Shown piece after piece: positions 36,303 to 47,249 of a DNA stretch of 64,000 nucleotides; within the stretch, counting starts at the first letter, position 1, and each line of letters starts with the position of its first letter. The notes under the pieces were generated by a model. The model worked only from the letters and a program-made list of their open reading frames with translations, searched no databases and had not been told where the DNA came from. The stretch spans positions 2,812,501 through 2,876,500 of the forward strand of contig NZ_AP025591.1 in the NCBI RefSeq assembly GCF_023169945.1, written 5' to 3'. Source of the DNA: Anaeromyxobacter oryzae (GTDB lineage Bacteria; Myxococcota; Myxococcia; Myxococcales; Anaeromyxobacteraceae). A program made the position numbers and the translations under genes.

Positions 36303-36998
36303 CTACGCCCGCGGATTCTGCCCCTTCGACAGCACCAGCACGACGCCCGCGACTTCCTCGAGCACCATCTCGAGCCTGCGCGCGACGTCGAGCTGCTCCA
36401 GCACCTTCTGCCTCGCCTCCGGCTCGCTGACCGCGGCCGCCGCGACGAGGTCCGCGATCTGGGACGGATCCCTCATCTGCGCCACCGCCTCCGCGAGCGC
36501 GGGCGCTCCGGACTCCGACGGGAGCCGCTGCGCGAGCTGATACACGAGCTGGCGAAGCGACTCGAGCTCCGGCTGCAGGCGGTCGGGACCTCCGGCAGGC
36601 CAGACGTCCTCGAGGATCTCCGCGCGGAACTCGCGGTACGGGTGCACCGCAGCGAGCTCCTCGTGCAGGCGCACGCGGGCGATGCCTCGCACCACGATGT
36701 CGAAGCGGCCGTCCTCGTAGCGCTCGTCCTTCTCGATGAGACAGGCGCCGGCGACGGGGAGGAGCGGCGGGTGGAGCTGGTGCGCCCCCTCCTTCGACAC
36801 GAGGCCGGGCACCGCCAGCACCCGGTCCCCGCGGAGCGCGTCCTCGACCAGCGCGCGGTAGCGCGGCTCGAAGACGTGAAACGGCGTGGGCGTCCCGGGG
36901 AGGACGGCCACGCCGTGGAGGGGAAACACCTTGAGGGCGGCGCACGCCTTCTCTAGCGCCGCCCTCGGGGTCGGCGGAGCGATGCGCTCCGCGCACAT
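36303..36998 (-). CDS. Stand-alone LON substrate-binding domain protein
   Basis: 231 residues with the N-terminal LON domain only. LKVFPLHGVAVLPGTPTPFHVFEPRYRALVEDAL opens the beta-rich domain. LIEKDERYEDGRFDIVVRGIARVRLHEEL follows, and the C-terminal half is helical. There is no AAA+ or protease domain, so it is a free-standing substrate- or partner-binding protein like other small LON-domain proteins. The start lies 2 bp from the hppA stop, which indicates co-transcription with the pyrophosphatase. Its target is unknown. Confidence 0.85.
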   Translation of the reverse strand: MCAERIAPPTPRAALEKACAALKVFPLHGVAVLPGTPTPFHVFEPRYRALVEDALRGDRVLAVPGLVSKEGAHQLHPPLLPVAGACLIEKDERYEDGRFDIVVRGIARVRLHEELAAVHPYREFRAEILEDVWPAGGPDRLQPELESLRQLVYQLAQRLPSESGAPALAEAVAQMRDPSQIADLVAAAAVSEPEARQKVLEQLDVARRLEMVLEEVAGVVLVLSKGQNPRA

Positions 36999-36999
36999 G

Positions 37000-39432
<2,433 letters not shown>

Positions 39433-39528
39433 GGCAGGGACTGCCCCTCCAACTGAGGATCGGAGAAACCGGGAAAAAGCCGCGCGTTGGGCGAAGTTGC
39501 GCCGGCCGCTGGACGGCTGGGTCGGCGG

Positions 39529-39558
39529 ATACTACCGGTCTGCCAGGACTTTTGGCAA
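39529..39558 (-). promoter_or_regulatory. Candidate sigma-70 promoter for hppA
   Basis: On the minus strand TTGCCA (39553-39558) and TAGTAT (39529-39534) are 18 bp apart, giving a leader of about 90 nt before the hppA ATG. A GGAGGGG stretch precedes the ATG by 11 nt. Confidence 0.5.
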
Positions 39559-39621
39559 GTGGACGCCGGACCTCCGGCCACAACCCCGGCCCCGCGGCCG
39601 AGGGGGCGGAACGGGGTGGCG

Positions 39622-40203
39622 CTACCCCGCTCCGGGGGCCTTGTCGGGGGCGGCGGCGGCGCTGCCGAGATCGAGCGCGGCGAAGTTCAGGCTGAAGTAC
39701 CCGGCGACGCCGCACGAGTACATCACCCGCTTCACGATTCGGAAGGGCACGCCCTTGTCCGCCTGGATGTTCACCTGCCCATCCCACTTCTTCTCGGGGT
39801 CCTGCTGGTGGAGGTACTCCCACCGCTTCTTCTCGTCGCGGAGCCGCTCCTCGAGCCCCGGGATGTTCAGGTAGCCCGAATCGCGATCGAGGTCCGGGAC
39901 GTCTGCCACCTTCACGCCGGTCACCACGATCTCCGAGCCGCTGATCGCCACGACCGGCGCGACCTCGATGGTCTGGCCGTGGTGCGCGTCGGGGAGCTTG
40001 ATGTCCTTCTGCATGTACAGCACCTCGCCCGTGGACGAGTACTGCTGCAGGAGGAAGATGACGAGCATCGTCATCATGTCGACCATCGGGATGACGTTGA
40101 TCTCCGCGTTGGTCGCCTTGCGGCCGCGGGAGATCTTGCCGCCGATGATCTTCGACTTCAGGAACCGCTTCGCGGGGCGCTTGCCGGGCGTGACGATGGG
40201 CAT
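39622..40203 (-). CDS. exbD: ExbD/TolR family biopolymer transport protein (second copy)
   Basis: 193 residues with one N-terminal membrane helix. NAEINVIPMVDMMTMLVIFLLQQY carries the conserved Asp in the helix, the proton-path residue of TolR/ExbD. The periplasmic part is longer than in the first copy and contains a charged insert (about residues 105-150) before VNIQADKGVPFRIVKRVMYS, the usual TolR C-terminal motif. Third gene of an exbB-exbD-exbD module; 9 bp separate it from the other exbD. Confidence 0.87.
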   Translation of the reverse strand: MPIVTPGKRPAKRFLKSKIIGGKISRGRKATNAEINVIPMVDMMTMLVIFLLQQYSSTGEVLYMQKDIKLPDAHHGQTIEVAPVVAISGSEIVVTGVKVADVPDLDRDSGYLNIPGLEERLRDEKKRWEYLHQQDPEKKWDGQVNIQADKGVPFRIVKRVMYSCGVAGYFSLNFAALDLGSAAAAPDKAPGAG

Positions 40204-40212
40204 GTCTCGCCT

Positions 40213-40698
40213 CTAGGCTCCGGACACGGACACGGCGGTGAGCCCCTGCCCGATGCAGGTGTCGATCACCTCGACCAGATCGCCGTAAGGCACCGTGTCC
40301 TCCGCCGAGACCGTGATGGCCGCGGTCTCCGGGTAGTCGGCGCGGAGCTGCTTCAGCCGCTCCGAGAGGGACCTGTAGTCCTGCTTCACGGCGCCGGCGG
40401 TCCGGTCGAGCGGGATCTCGAACGCGAGGCCGGAGGTGGTGGTGAGGTTCATGCCGCGCTCGCCGATCGCGAGCGTGACGATCATCTGCTTCTGCTGCTC
40501 GGTCGGCTGCGGCTCGGGCGCGCCCGAGCCGAACTGCTGCACCTGCAGTCGCGAGATCTGCGTCCAGACCGCCGTGTAGAGGAGGAAGGTGATGAGGCAG
40601 GAGAGGAGGTCGATCGCGGGCACGACGTTGATCACCGCGTCGAGCGATTTCTTCCTCTTGCCGCCTCCGCCCTGCTCGGGCATCGCGCCGCCGCCCAT
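40213..40698 (-). CDS. exbD: ExbD/TolR family biopolymer transport protein (first copy)
   Basis: 161 residues. DAVINVVPAIDLLSCLITFLL gives the single membrane helix with the proton-path Asp. The periplasmic domain ends with AAITVSAEDTVPYGDLVEVIDTC, typical of ExbD. It precedes the second exbD and follows the MotA/TolQ/ExbB gene. Two different ExbD subunits next to one ExbB-type protein are also seen in gliding or envelope-force modules of myxobacteria (AglRQS). Confidence 0.88.
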   Translation of the reverse strand: MGGGAMPEQGGGGKRKKSLDAVINVVPAIDLLSCLITFLLYTAVWTQISRLQVQQFGSGAPEPQPTEQQKQMIVTLAIGERGMNLTTTSGLAFEIPLDRTAGAVKQDYRSLSERLKQLRADYPETAAITVSAEDTVPYGDLVEVIDTCIGQGLTAVSVSGA

Positions 40699-40781
40699 CG
40701 GTTACCTCCTTCCCGAGAAGAGTTCGCCCCGGTCGCCGGCGCGCGAGCGCGCCGGTGCCGGAGGGCGATCGTGCGCGGCGA

Positions 40782-41462
40782 CTAGCCCTGCTCCTCGGCG
40801 CCGACCGACGCCGGAAGCTTCATCTTGTCCTTGTTCGCGACGATGAGGTTCAGCACGGAGACGCTCGTCTCGTTGATCTCGTCGAGCATGTGCTGGGAGC
40901 GGCCCTGCAGCACCGAGTACGCGACGAGCGCGGGGATCGCGGTGAGGAGGCCGAACGCGGTGCAGTTCATGGCCTCGGAGATCGACGAGGCGAGGATGCG
41001 AGCCTTCTCGGCGGGCGGCGCGTCGGCGACGGCGCCGAACGCGCTGATGAGGCCGATGATGGTGCCGAGGAGCCCGAGCAGCGTCGCGACGTTGCCGAGC
41101 ATCGCGAGGTAGCCGGTGCGCTTCTCGATCCTCGGCGACTCGCGGAGCGTCGCCTCGTCCATCGCGGCCTGCACGTCGGCCTCGCCCTTCGGCACGTTGA
41201 TGAGGCCGGCCTTGATCACCGAGACGAGCGGCGTCTTCTTCTGCGAGGCGCAGAAGCTGATCGCGCGATCGAGATCGCCCCGGTAGATGTGCTCCTTCAG
41301 GCCCTTCAGGAACGCTTCCTTGTTCACCGAGGCCTGGAAGTAGAGCGCGATCGTCCGGTCGATGACGAGCCCGATGACGACCACGAGCGAGGCGAAGATG
41401 GCGTGCATCATCCATCCCCCCTCGTGGTAGTGCTTCACGATCGCTCCGAACGTTTCGCCCAT
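40782..41462 (-). CDS. exbB: MotA/TolQ/ExbB proton channel family protein
   Basis: 226 residues with three membrane helices. Near the N-terminus is MMHAIFASLVVVIGLVIDRTIALYF. The conserved channel block is TGYLAMLGNVATLLGLLGTIIGLISAF, followed by ISEAMNCTAFGLLTAIPALVAYS, which holds the Thr/Pro proton-path region. GGAGGAAG lies upstream of the ATG. It forms a stator-like complex with the two downstream ExbD proteins, turning proton flow into mechanical work in the envelope. What it drives is not shown by context. Confidence 0.9.
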   Translation of the reverse strand: MGETFGAIVKHYHEGGWMMHAIFASLVVVIGLVIDRTIALYFQASVNKEAFLKGLKEHIYRGDLDRAISFCASQKKTPLVSVIKAGLINVPKGEADVQAAMDEATLRESPRIEKRTGYLAMLGNVATLLGLLGTIIGLISAFGAVADAPPAEKARILASSISEAMNCTAFGLLTAIPALVAYSVLQGRSQHMLDEINETSVSVLNLIVANKDKMKLPASVGAEEQG

Positions 41463-41779
41463 GGCCTTGGTCTTCCTCCGGAGTGGGTGCGCGCGCGTCG
41501 TCCCTCGGTCAAGGCGCTTGCTCGGGACCTCGTTCCCCTATCACGGGGTTTTCGAGGGCGTCAACGCGTCGGGGTATGCGCTCCGCGCACCCCGGGACTC
41601 CCACCCTCGGTGAGAGCGCGCGGGCGCGCCGCATCCGATCGATCGTGGATCTGGACATCCGGGGTGGCAATTGCCCGTCCGCGAGCGTCGTCGTACCCTC
41701 CTCCCCATCCATTCGCCCCGAGCGCAGCCCCGCCGCAGGCGGGACCGTCGCCGCGGGGCCGACATCCCCGCACACGCCG
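41463..41779. other. 317-bp divergent intergenic region
   Basis: Contains a candidate minus-strand promoter for exbB (TTGACG at 41559-41564, 18-bp spacer, TAGGGG at 41535-41540, weak -10). The plus strand stays open from 41483 into the next gene, but those codons look non-coding. Nothing else recognised. Confidence 0.45.
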
Positions 41780-43453
41780 ATGCTCGACGCCGCCTTCGCA
41801 CCGTACCGACTCGCTCCGGGCGCGCTGCCGGAGGAGTCGGCCCGCGCCGCCGAGGCCCTCGCGGCGGAGCCGCTCCTCGCTCCGCCCGCGGAGCCGCTCC
41901 CCGCACCCCTCGTGAACCGTGCCCTGGCGGACCTGCCCGCGGGCCGCGCCGCCACCGCGTCCGAGGCCTGCCGCGCCGCGGACGGCACGCCGTCGGGCCT
42001 CTCCGGGCCGCCGCGCGCATGCCTCTCCTCCGAGCGCCAGCGCGCGCGGGTCGGCGAGCTCGCCCGGGCCGCCCTCGCCGCCGGCTTCGCCGGGGTCTGC
42101 CTGGATCGCCCCGACGCGCCGCTCGCCCTCGGGCTCCTCGGCGCCGGCTTCTGCACCGACTGCCAGCGAGCGCTCGCCCGCCACCTCGAGCGGGAGTACG
42201 GGGATCACTTCCAGCCCATCGACTACCTCGCGCTCGCGCGCGAGGCGGTCGCCTCCGCCTCGGGCGCGGTCTCGTTCGATCAGCTCCCGTTCGGCCGCGA
42301 CTTCTGGCGCGTGCGGAACGAGATGCTCGACCGGGCCGTGCGGGGCTACGCCCGCGCGGCGCGCGACGCCTCCCGGGCCGCGGCGAAGCCCTTCGAGGTG
42401 ATCGCCCAGTTCGAGGCGATCGGGCCCGCCCAGCTCCGCGCCGCACGCCTCGTCGACGCGGCGGTCTTCCCGGCCCCCGTCCCGGCGACCGCGACCGGCG
42501 TCGGGCTCGCCCGGCTGCTCCGGGCCGCGGCGGGGCGGCGCCCCATCGCCATCGCCCCCGCGCCGGGGGCGGCCACGCCCGCCGCGCTCTCCCGGTTCGC
42601 CGCGGTGGTCGCGACCTGCGGGATCGAGATCTCCGGCCTCGAGCCCGCCGGTGAGGCCGGCGCCGAGGTGGCGAGCGTGCGCCGGCTCGCACGGCAGCTC
42701 GCGCAGCGCGCCGGCCGCTCCCCGGCCCTCGGCAACCCCGTCGCGGAGTGCGCGATCCTCTACTCCGCCGAGGCGGACCTCTGGACCGGCGGGCGCCACC
42801 GGCTCGCGGTCGAGCGCGCCGGCGACGCGCTCGCGGCCCTGCACGTCCAGGCGCCGGTGGTGACGCGGCTCTCCGACGCGCCGCCGGAGGCCGCGCTCGT
42901 GCTCGCCGACGCGGGCGCGCTCTCGTGGCTCGAGATGAAGGAGGTCCGCCGCAGGATCGAGGGCGGCGCGCCGGTGCTCGCGTTCGGCGAGCCCGCCCAC
43001 GTCGACGAGGCGGGCCGGCCGGCGGGCACGTTCCTGCCGAACGGCAAGCCCGGCGGCGTGAAGGTCGGCGCGGGCCTGCTCGCGGTCCTGCCGCCGCTCT
43101 CGCCGGAGCAGGGCACCCCGGCGCCGCCCGACGCGGAGCGCCTGTCGAAGGCGCTCGCCGCGCTCCTCGGGAAGGGGCGCCGCGCCGCCGGCGTCGCGGG
43201 CCGCTCGCCGCTGCTCGTCGTGCTGCACCGGAGCGGCGACACCCTCGACGCCCACCTCGTCGCCCTCGGCGCGGAGAAGGCGCAGGGCACCACGCTGTTC
43301 CTCGGCATGCACGTCGCGGGCGGCGTCCGCCGCGGCCGCTTCGTCTCCGCCGATGGTCAGGACCTCCGCATCCCGATGAACCCATCGGGCTACTCGATCT
43401 CGACGGTGCTCCCGAGCTTCCGCGGGTACGCGGTGCTGTCGCTGCAGGCGTGA
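41780..43453 (+). CDS. Unrecognised protein of about 557 residues, possible TIM-barrel hydrolase
   Basis: Function not recognised. The first 100 residues are Ala/Pro rich. The middle shows alternating strand/helix texture: ARAALAAGFAGVCLDRPDAPL, then GAGFCTDCQRALARHLEREYG, then FGRDFWRVRNEMLDRAVRGYARAAR and VIAQFEAIG. This recalls the FCxxC/FRxWLxxKY-like stretch of family 42-type glycoside hydrolases and related barrels. The C-terminal third (VKVGAGLLAVLPPLSPEQ onward) resembles a beta-sandwich ending. No signal peptide is clear. The start is uncertain; the frame is open from 41483 and ATG 41780 is the first ATG before a plausible N-terminus. Coding-like third-position GC supports a real gene. 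Confidence 0.6.
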   Translation: MLDAAFAPYRLAPGALPEESARAAEALAAEPLLAPPAEPLPAPLVNRALADLPAGRAATASEACRAADGTPSGLSGPPRACLSSERQRARVGELARAALAAGFAGVCLDRPDAPLALGLLGAGFCTDCQRALARHLEREYGDHFQPIDYLALAREAVASASGAVSFDQLPFGRDFWRVRNEMLDRAVRGYARAARDASRAAAKPFEVIAQFEAIGPAQLRAARLVDAAVFPAPVPATATGVGLARLLRAAAGRRPIAIAPAPGAATPAALSRFAAVVATCGIEISGLEPAGEAGAEVASVRRLARQLAQRAGRSPALGNPVAECAILYSAEADLWTGGRHRLAVERAGDALAALHVQAPVVTRLSDAPPEAALVLADAGALSWLEMKEVRRRIEGGAPVLAFGEPAHVDEAGRPAGTFLPNGKPGGVKVGAGLLAVLPPLSPEQGTPAPPDAERLSKALAALLGKGRRAAGVAGRSPLLVVLHRSGDTLDAHLVALGAEKAQGTTLFLGMHVAGGVRRGRFVSADGQDLRIPMNPSGYSISTVLPSFRGYAVLSLQA

Positions 43454-43464
43454 ACGGCAGGCTG

Positions 43465-43712
43465 CCGTTGCCGTTGCCGTTGCCGTTCACCGTTTCCGTT
43501 GTCGATCCCGTTCTCCGTGACCCGTGTCCCGTGTCCCGTTTCCCGTGCACCGAGCGTGCACTAGAGCGGGACACGGGAGGCGGGACACGGGAACGAATGA
43601 GCGGAAACGGTAACGTAAACGTAAACGGGAACGGGCATTACGCGAGATGCGCGTGTGCCGTTACCGTTGCCGTTACCGGACCCGTGTCCCGTGGCCGGGC
43701 CCCGTGCCCCGG
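43465..43712. repeat. Gene-less set of hexamer arms (inverted pair plus a third arm)
   Basis: Left arm 43465-43550: CCGTTG, CCGTTC and CCGTTT units, then CCGTGACCCGTGTCCC-type units. Inverted right arm 43568-43635. A 17-bp spacer holds GTGCAC twice. A third arm in left orientation at 43658-43712 has CCGTTA/CCGTTG units, then CCCGTGTCCCGTGGCC. The architecture matches the ends of the four-helix-bundle element at 35662-36278, but no gene is enclosed. It fills the gap between two convergent genes. Confidence 0.8.
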
Positions 43713-43747
43713 GCCTCTGACGAACCGATCGTCCGACGCGACGACGA

Positions 43748-45778
43748 TCAGCTCTTCACCGGCAGCCGCACGACGACCTTCGTCCCCGTGCCCGGCGCGC
43801 TCTCCAGCGCGACCGTCCCGCCGTGCCGCTGGACGATCCCGGAGACGATCGGCAGCCCGAGCCCGATCCCGATCCCGGGGCGCGTCGTGAAGAACGGCTC
43901 GAACGCGCGTGCCGCGATCTCGGGCGTCATCCCGCTGCCGGTGTCCTCGACGGCGATCGTGGCCTGCGCCCCGTCGTGCCCGAGCCGGACGCGGATCGTC
44001 CCGCCCGGGGGGAGCGCCTGCGTGGCGTTGGTGAGGAGCGCGAGGACCACCTGCACCAGGCTCGGCCGGTTCGCCTCGACGGGCGGCACCGCGACCCCCT
44101 CGCGCTCGACCACCGCGCCGGACTCCTTCAGCGCGGGCTTCGCCATCCGGAGCGCCTCGTCCAGCACCTGCGCGAGGTCGACCGGCTCGGTCCGCGCCCC
44201 GGTGGGGCGCGCGTAGGTCACGAGGTCGCGCGCGAGCCGCTGGATCCGCAGCCCGGCGTCCTTGATGGCCCGGAGCTTCTCCACGTCGGCGGCGTCGTGG
44301 CCCCGCGCGGCGAGCCGCTCGACGAGCGCGTCCGAGTACATCGTGACGGCGGTGAGCGGGTTGTTGAGCTCGTGCACCACGCCCGCCACGAGCCGCCCGA
44401 TGGCGGCGAGCCGCTCGGCGTGCTCGGCGGCGGCCTGGAGCGTGCGGAGGAGGGTGAGGTCCTGGCCGATCGCGACCACGCCCTCCACCTCGCCGGCCGC
44501 GCCGAGCCGCGGCGCGAGGTTCACCGCGACGCGGGCCTCGCCGCCCGCGCGCCGCAGGAGCCGGACCTCCACGCCGTCCACCGTCTCGCCGGCGAGCGCG
44601 CGGTCGATGGCGTCCCGCGCCCGGGCGCGGTCGTCCGGATCGAGGGCGAGGAGCGCGTCGCGGCCGAGCATGTCGGTCCGCCGCCACTCGGTGAGCCGGC
44701 CGAGCGCCGCGTTCCAGATGGTGACGCGGCGGTCGCGGTCCACCGCGAGGATGAGGGCGTTCGCGTGCTCGACGAGGTGCTCGAGCTCGGTCTTGAGCCG
44801 GGTCGTCTCCTCGACGGAGCGGAGGTTCCGGACGCCGAGCGCGGCGTGAGTCGCGACCTGCAGGAGCAGCGGCGCGTCCGACGCGCGGTCGCCCGGCTCG
44901 CCCACCGCGTACTCGAGGCCGACGAGGCCGAACAGCTCGCCGGAGACCGCGAGCGGCTCGACGAGGGCGCGCTGGCAGCCCTCGAAGAGCGGCTCGTCCA
45001 TCGCGACCAGCGTCGCGCCGCCCTCCTGCAGCGCGCCCGGGTCGAGCCCGGCGCGCTCGGCCGCCTCGCGCCTAAGGGCGAGCCGCCGGGTCGCGCCCGC
45101 GCGGAGCCGGCCGCGGCCGTAGAAGGTCGTGAGCGAGAGCGTGCGCGGATCGACGAGCCGGATCGAGAACGCGCGCCCCGGGAAGAGCAGCTCGAGCGCG
45201 CGGGAGAGCGCGGCCGTCACCTCGTCCTCGGAGCGCGCGTCCGCGAGGGCGCGGGACAGGTCGAGCAGCGCCCGCTCCGCGGCGGTGTCGGCCGCGTCCA
45301 GCACGACCGTGAGGACGCCCGAGACGAGCGTGCTGCCGTCGGCGCGCGGCGCGGTCGCGGCGCTCAGGTCCACGCGGGCGGGGACGCCGCCGACGCGGGT
45401 GCGGTAGGTCCGCGTGCCGCCCGGGCGCGGGGTGGGGAGCTGGCCCTCGTCGGGCGGGAGCAGCGCGTCGAGCCGCTGCGCCGGCGCGGAGCCGGGCGCG
45501 AGGCCGAGCGCGTGGTGGAACGCGTCGCTCGCGGCGAGGACCAGGCCGTCGGCGAGGACGAAGGTCGCGAAGGGCGCCGCCTGGAACGCCGCCCAGAGAT
45601 CCTCGGGGGTCGGCGCGGCGACGCCCGCCCGCGAGATCGCCACCGGGGCGCGCCGGCGCGGGCTCACGGCCCGCTTCGGCTGCTTCGGCGTCTTCCCGGC
45701 GGCCGGGCGCCTGCCGCCGCGCGACGGCGCCTTCCTGGTGGTGCTCCGTCCCACGTGCGAGCCCCCTGCGCCGCGCAC
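43748..45778 (-). CDS. Hybrid-input sensor histidine kinase (PAS-GAF-PAS-HisKA-HATPase)
   Basis: 676 residues, no membrane helix. A basic N-terminal tail (1-47) precedes a PAS domain (about 55-150), a GAF domain (about 165-320), a second PAS domain (about 325-445), then HisKA with GVVHELNNPLTAVTMYSDAL. The HATPase shows VVLALLTNATQAL, DTGSGMTP and GIGLGLPIVSGI. The GTG at 45778 or the GTG at 45754 may be the start. No response regulator is adjacent. Only 19 bp separate it from larC, so it may be the last gene of the long minus-strand transcript. Confidence 0.88.
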   Translation of the reverse strand: MRGAGGSHVGRSTTRKAPSRGGRRPAAGKTPKQPKRAVSPRRRAPVAISRAGVAAPTPEDLWAAFQAAPFATFVLADGLVLAASDAFHHALGLAPGSAPAQRLDALLPPDEGQLPTPRPGGTRTYRTRVGGVPARVDLSAATAPRADGSTLVSGVLTVVLDAADTAAERALLDLSRALADARSEDEVTAALSRALELLFPGRAFSIRLVDPRTLSLTTFYGRGRLRAGATRRLALRREAAERAGLDPGALQEGGATLVAMDEPLFEGCQRALVEPLAVSGELFGLVGLEYAVGEPGDRASDAPLLLQVATHAALGVRNLRSVEETTRLKTELEHLVEHANALILAVDRDRRVTIWNAALGRLTEWRRTDMLGRDALLALDPDDRARARDAIDRALAGETVDGVEVRLLRRAGGEARVAVNLAPRLGAAGEVEGVVAIGQDLTLLRTLQAAAEHAERLAAIGRLVAGVVHELNNPLTAVTMYSDALVERLAARGHDAADVEKLRAIKDAGLRIQRLARDLVTYARPTGARTEPVDLAQVLDEALRMAKPALKESGAVVEREGVAVPPVEANRPSLVQVVLALLTNATQALPPGGTIRVRLGHDGAQATIAVEDTGSGMTPEIAARAFEPFFTTRPGIGIGLGLPIVSGIVQRHGGTVALESAPGTGTKVVVRLPVKS

Positions 45779-45797
45779 TCTAGCACGGGCGCGGGCG

Positions 45798-47237
45798 TCA
45801 CCGGCCCGCGCGGTGGGCAGCGAGCGCGGCCGCCATCACCTCGCGCACCGCCACGCCCCGCTCCCGGGCGCGCGCGAGGCAGTCCTCGTACTCCGGGTGC
45901 GCCCCTAGCTCGCGGCCCCCCTGCGAGGCGACCTTCACGCGGACGACGCCGTACGCCGTCTCGACCTCGACGAGGCGGCGGTCGAGCACGTCGCGGAGCA
46001 CCGCGTGGCGCCGGACGCCCAGCGTGGTCGTCTCCCCGAACAGCGCCGAGGTGACGGCGCCGCGCCCTGCCTCGTCGCAGAGCGCGCCGAGCAGGATCCC
46101 GGGGCGCCCCTTCTTCATCGTGACGGGCGCCGCCCACGCGTCGAGCGCACCCGCCTCCAGCGCGGCCTCGATCGCGCGCGCGACGAGCTGGCCGGGGCAG
46201 TCGTCGAGGTTCGCCTCGAGGACCCAGAGGGTCTCCGCGTCCTGCGGCTCGCCCTTCGACTCCGCGGCCGCTTCGCGGCCGCTACGCTCAGGGCGAACGG
46301 CTTCACCTTCCGGTCGCCCTGAGCCCTTCGACTCCGGGCCCGCCTCGCCGCCGCTGCCCTCAGGGCGAACGGCTTCACTTCCCGGTCGCCCTGAGCCCTT
46401 CGACTCCGGGCCCGCCTCGCCGCCGCTGCCCTCAGGGCGAACGGCTTCACTTCCCGGTCGCCCTGAGCGTAGGCCCTGCGCAGCAGGGCCGGAGTCGAAG
46501 GGCGCGCTGGCCGCGACCTCCTCGCCGAGCGTCATCCGGAGCACGTTCGGCCGGTCCGGCCACGCCACCGTCCCGACGCCGTAGCCGATCCGCCCCGGCA
46601 CGAAGGGCGGGAGCGGCCCGAGCTGCGCGAGCTCCGCGAGCAGCGCGGCGCCCGTCGGCGTCACCGCCTCGCCGGGCGGGCCGCCGGGCCGCACCGGCTT
46701 CCCGGCGAGCAGCTCGAGGACCGCGGGCGGCGGGACCGGCATCACGCCGTGCGCGGTGCGCACCATCCCGCGGCCGAGCTCGGGAGGCGCCGCGACCACC
46801 CGCGGCCAGCCGAGCAGCTCGAGCACCACCGCCGCGCCGCACACGTCGACGATCGAGTCCACCGCGCCGACCTCGTGGAAGTGCACCTCCGCGACCGGGA
46901 TCCCGTGGACCTTCGCCTCGGCGCGCCCGATCCGCTCGAAGATCGCCCGCGCCACCGCCTTCGCCCGCGGCGGGAGCCCGCTCCCGTCGACGAGCGCGAG
47001 GATCTCGGCGAGGCCGCGGGCGTGCGGCTGCTCGCCCGAGACCACCACGTCGACGTGCGTGCCGCGGATCCCGTGCTCGGTCTTCGCCGTCGTCTCGAGG
47101 CGCCAGCCGGGGACGCGCAGGGTCTCGAGCGCGGCGACGAGCGCGGCGCGGTCGACGCCGAGATCGAGCGCGGCCGCCATGAACATGTCGCCGGCGATCC
47201 CGCCGACCGGCTCGAGGACGAGGAGTGGGGCCGCCAT
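45798..47237 (-). CDS. larC: LarC, nickel insertion enzyme of the nickel-pincer cofactor pathway
   Basis: Inserts Ni into pyridinium-3,5-bisthiocarboxylate mononucleotide, the cofactor of lactate racemase-type enzymes. 479 residues. The N-terminal [20 protein letters not shown] and [18 protein letters not shown] are LarC hallmarks. The C-terminal half has [21 protein letters not shown] and [16 protein letters not shown]. Residues of about 245-329 are a low-complexity insert encoded by palindromic repeat copies (46250-46504), which explains the excess length over the usual 390-430. The insert lies between the two conserved halves, so function may survive. Follows larB by 12 bp. Confidence 0.92.
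   Translation of the reverse strand: MAAPLLVLEPVGGIAGDMFMAAALDLGVDRAALVAALETLRVPGWRLETTAKTEHGIRGTHVDVVVSGEQPHARGLAEILALVDGSGLPPRAKAVARAIFERIGRAEAKVHGIPVAEVHFHEVGAVDSIVDVCGAAVVLELLGWPRVVAAPPELGRGMVRTAHGVMPVPPPAVLELLAGKPVRPGGPPGEAVTPTGAALLAELAQLGPLPPFVPGRIGYGVGTVAWPDRPNVLRMTLGEEVAASAPFDSGPAAQGLRSGRPGSEAVRPEGSGGEAGPESKGSGRPGSEAVRPEGSGGEAGPESKGSGRPEGEAVRPERSGREAAAESKGEPQDAETLWVLEANLDDCPGQLVARAIEAALEAGALDAWAAPVTMKKGRPGILLGALCDEAGRGAVTSALFGETTTLGVRRHAVLRDVLDRRLVEVETAYGVVRVKVASQGGRELGAHPEYEDCLARARERGVAVREVMAAALAAHRAGR
46250..46504. repeat. Palindromic element expanded in tandem inside larC
   Basis: Starts with a full 51-bp element (46250-46300) containing CTCCGCGGCCGCTTCGCGG as its palindromic core. 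GCCCTTCGACTCC recurs at 46251, 46323 and 46395, an exact 72-bp period (24 codons), so the frame is kept. The last two units are nearly identical. A final inverted fragment ends at GAGTCGAAGGGC (46492-46503). Confidence 0.9.
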
Positions 47238-47249
47238 GTCTCTCCCGGT

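Noticed and set aside
43465..43712. Simple terminator region between convergent genes
   Set aside because: Inverted pairing exists, but the ordered hexamer plus GTGTCCC structure and its recurrence at 35.7 kb go beyond a terminator.
46250..46504. Frameshifted or broken larC
   Set aside because: The 51-bp and 72-bp units keep the frame, and both conserved LarC halves are read in one frame.
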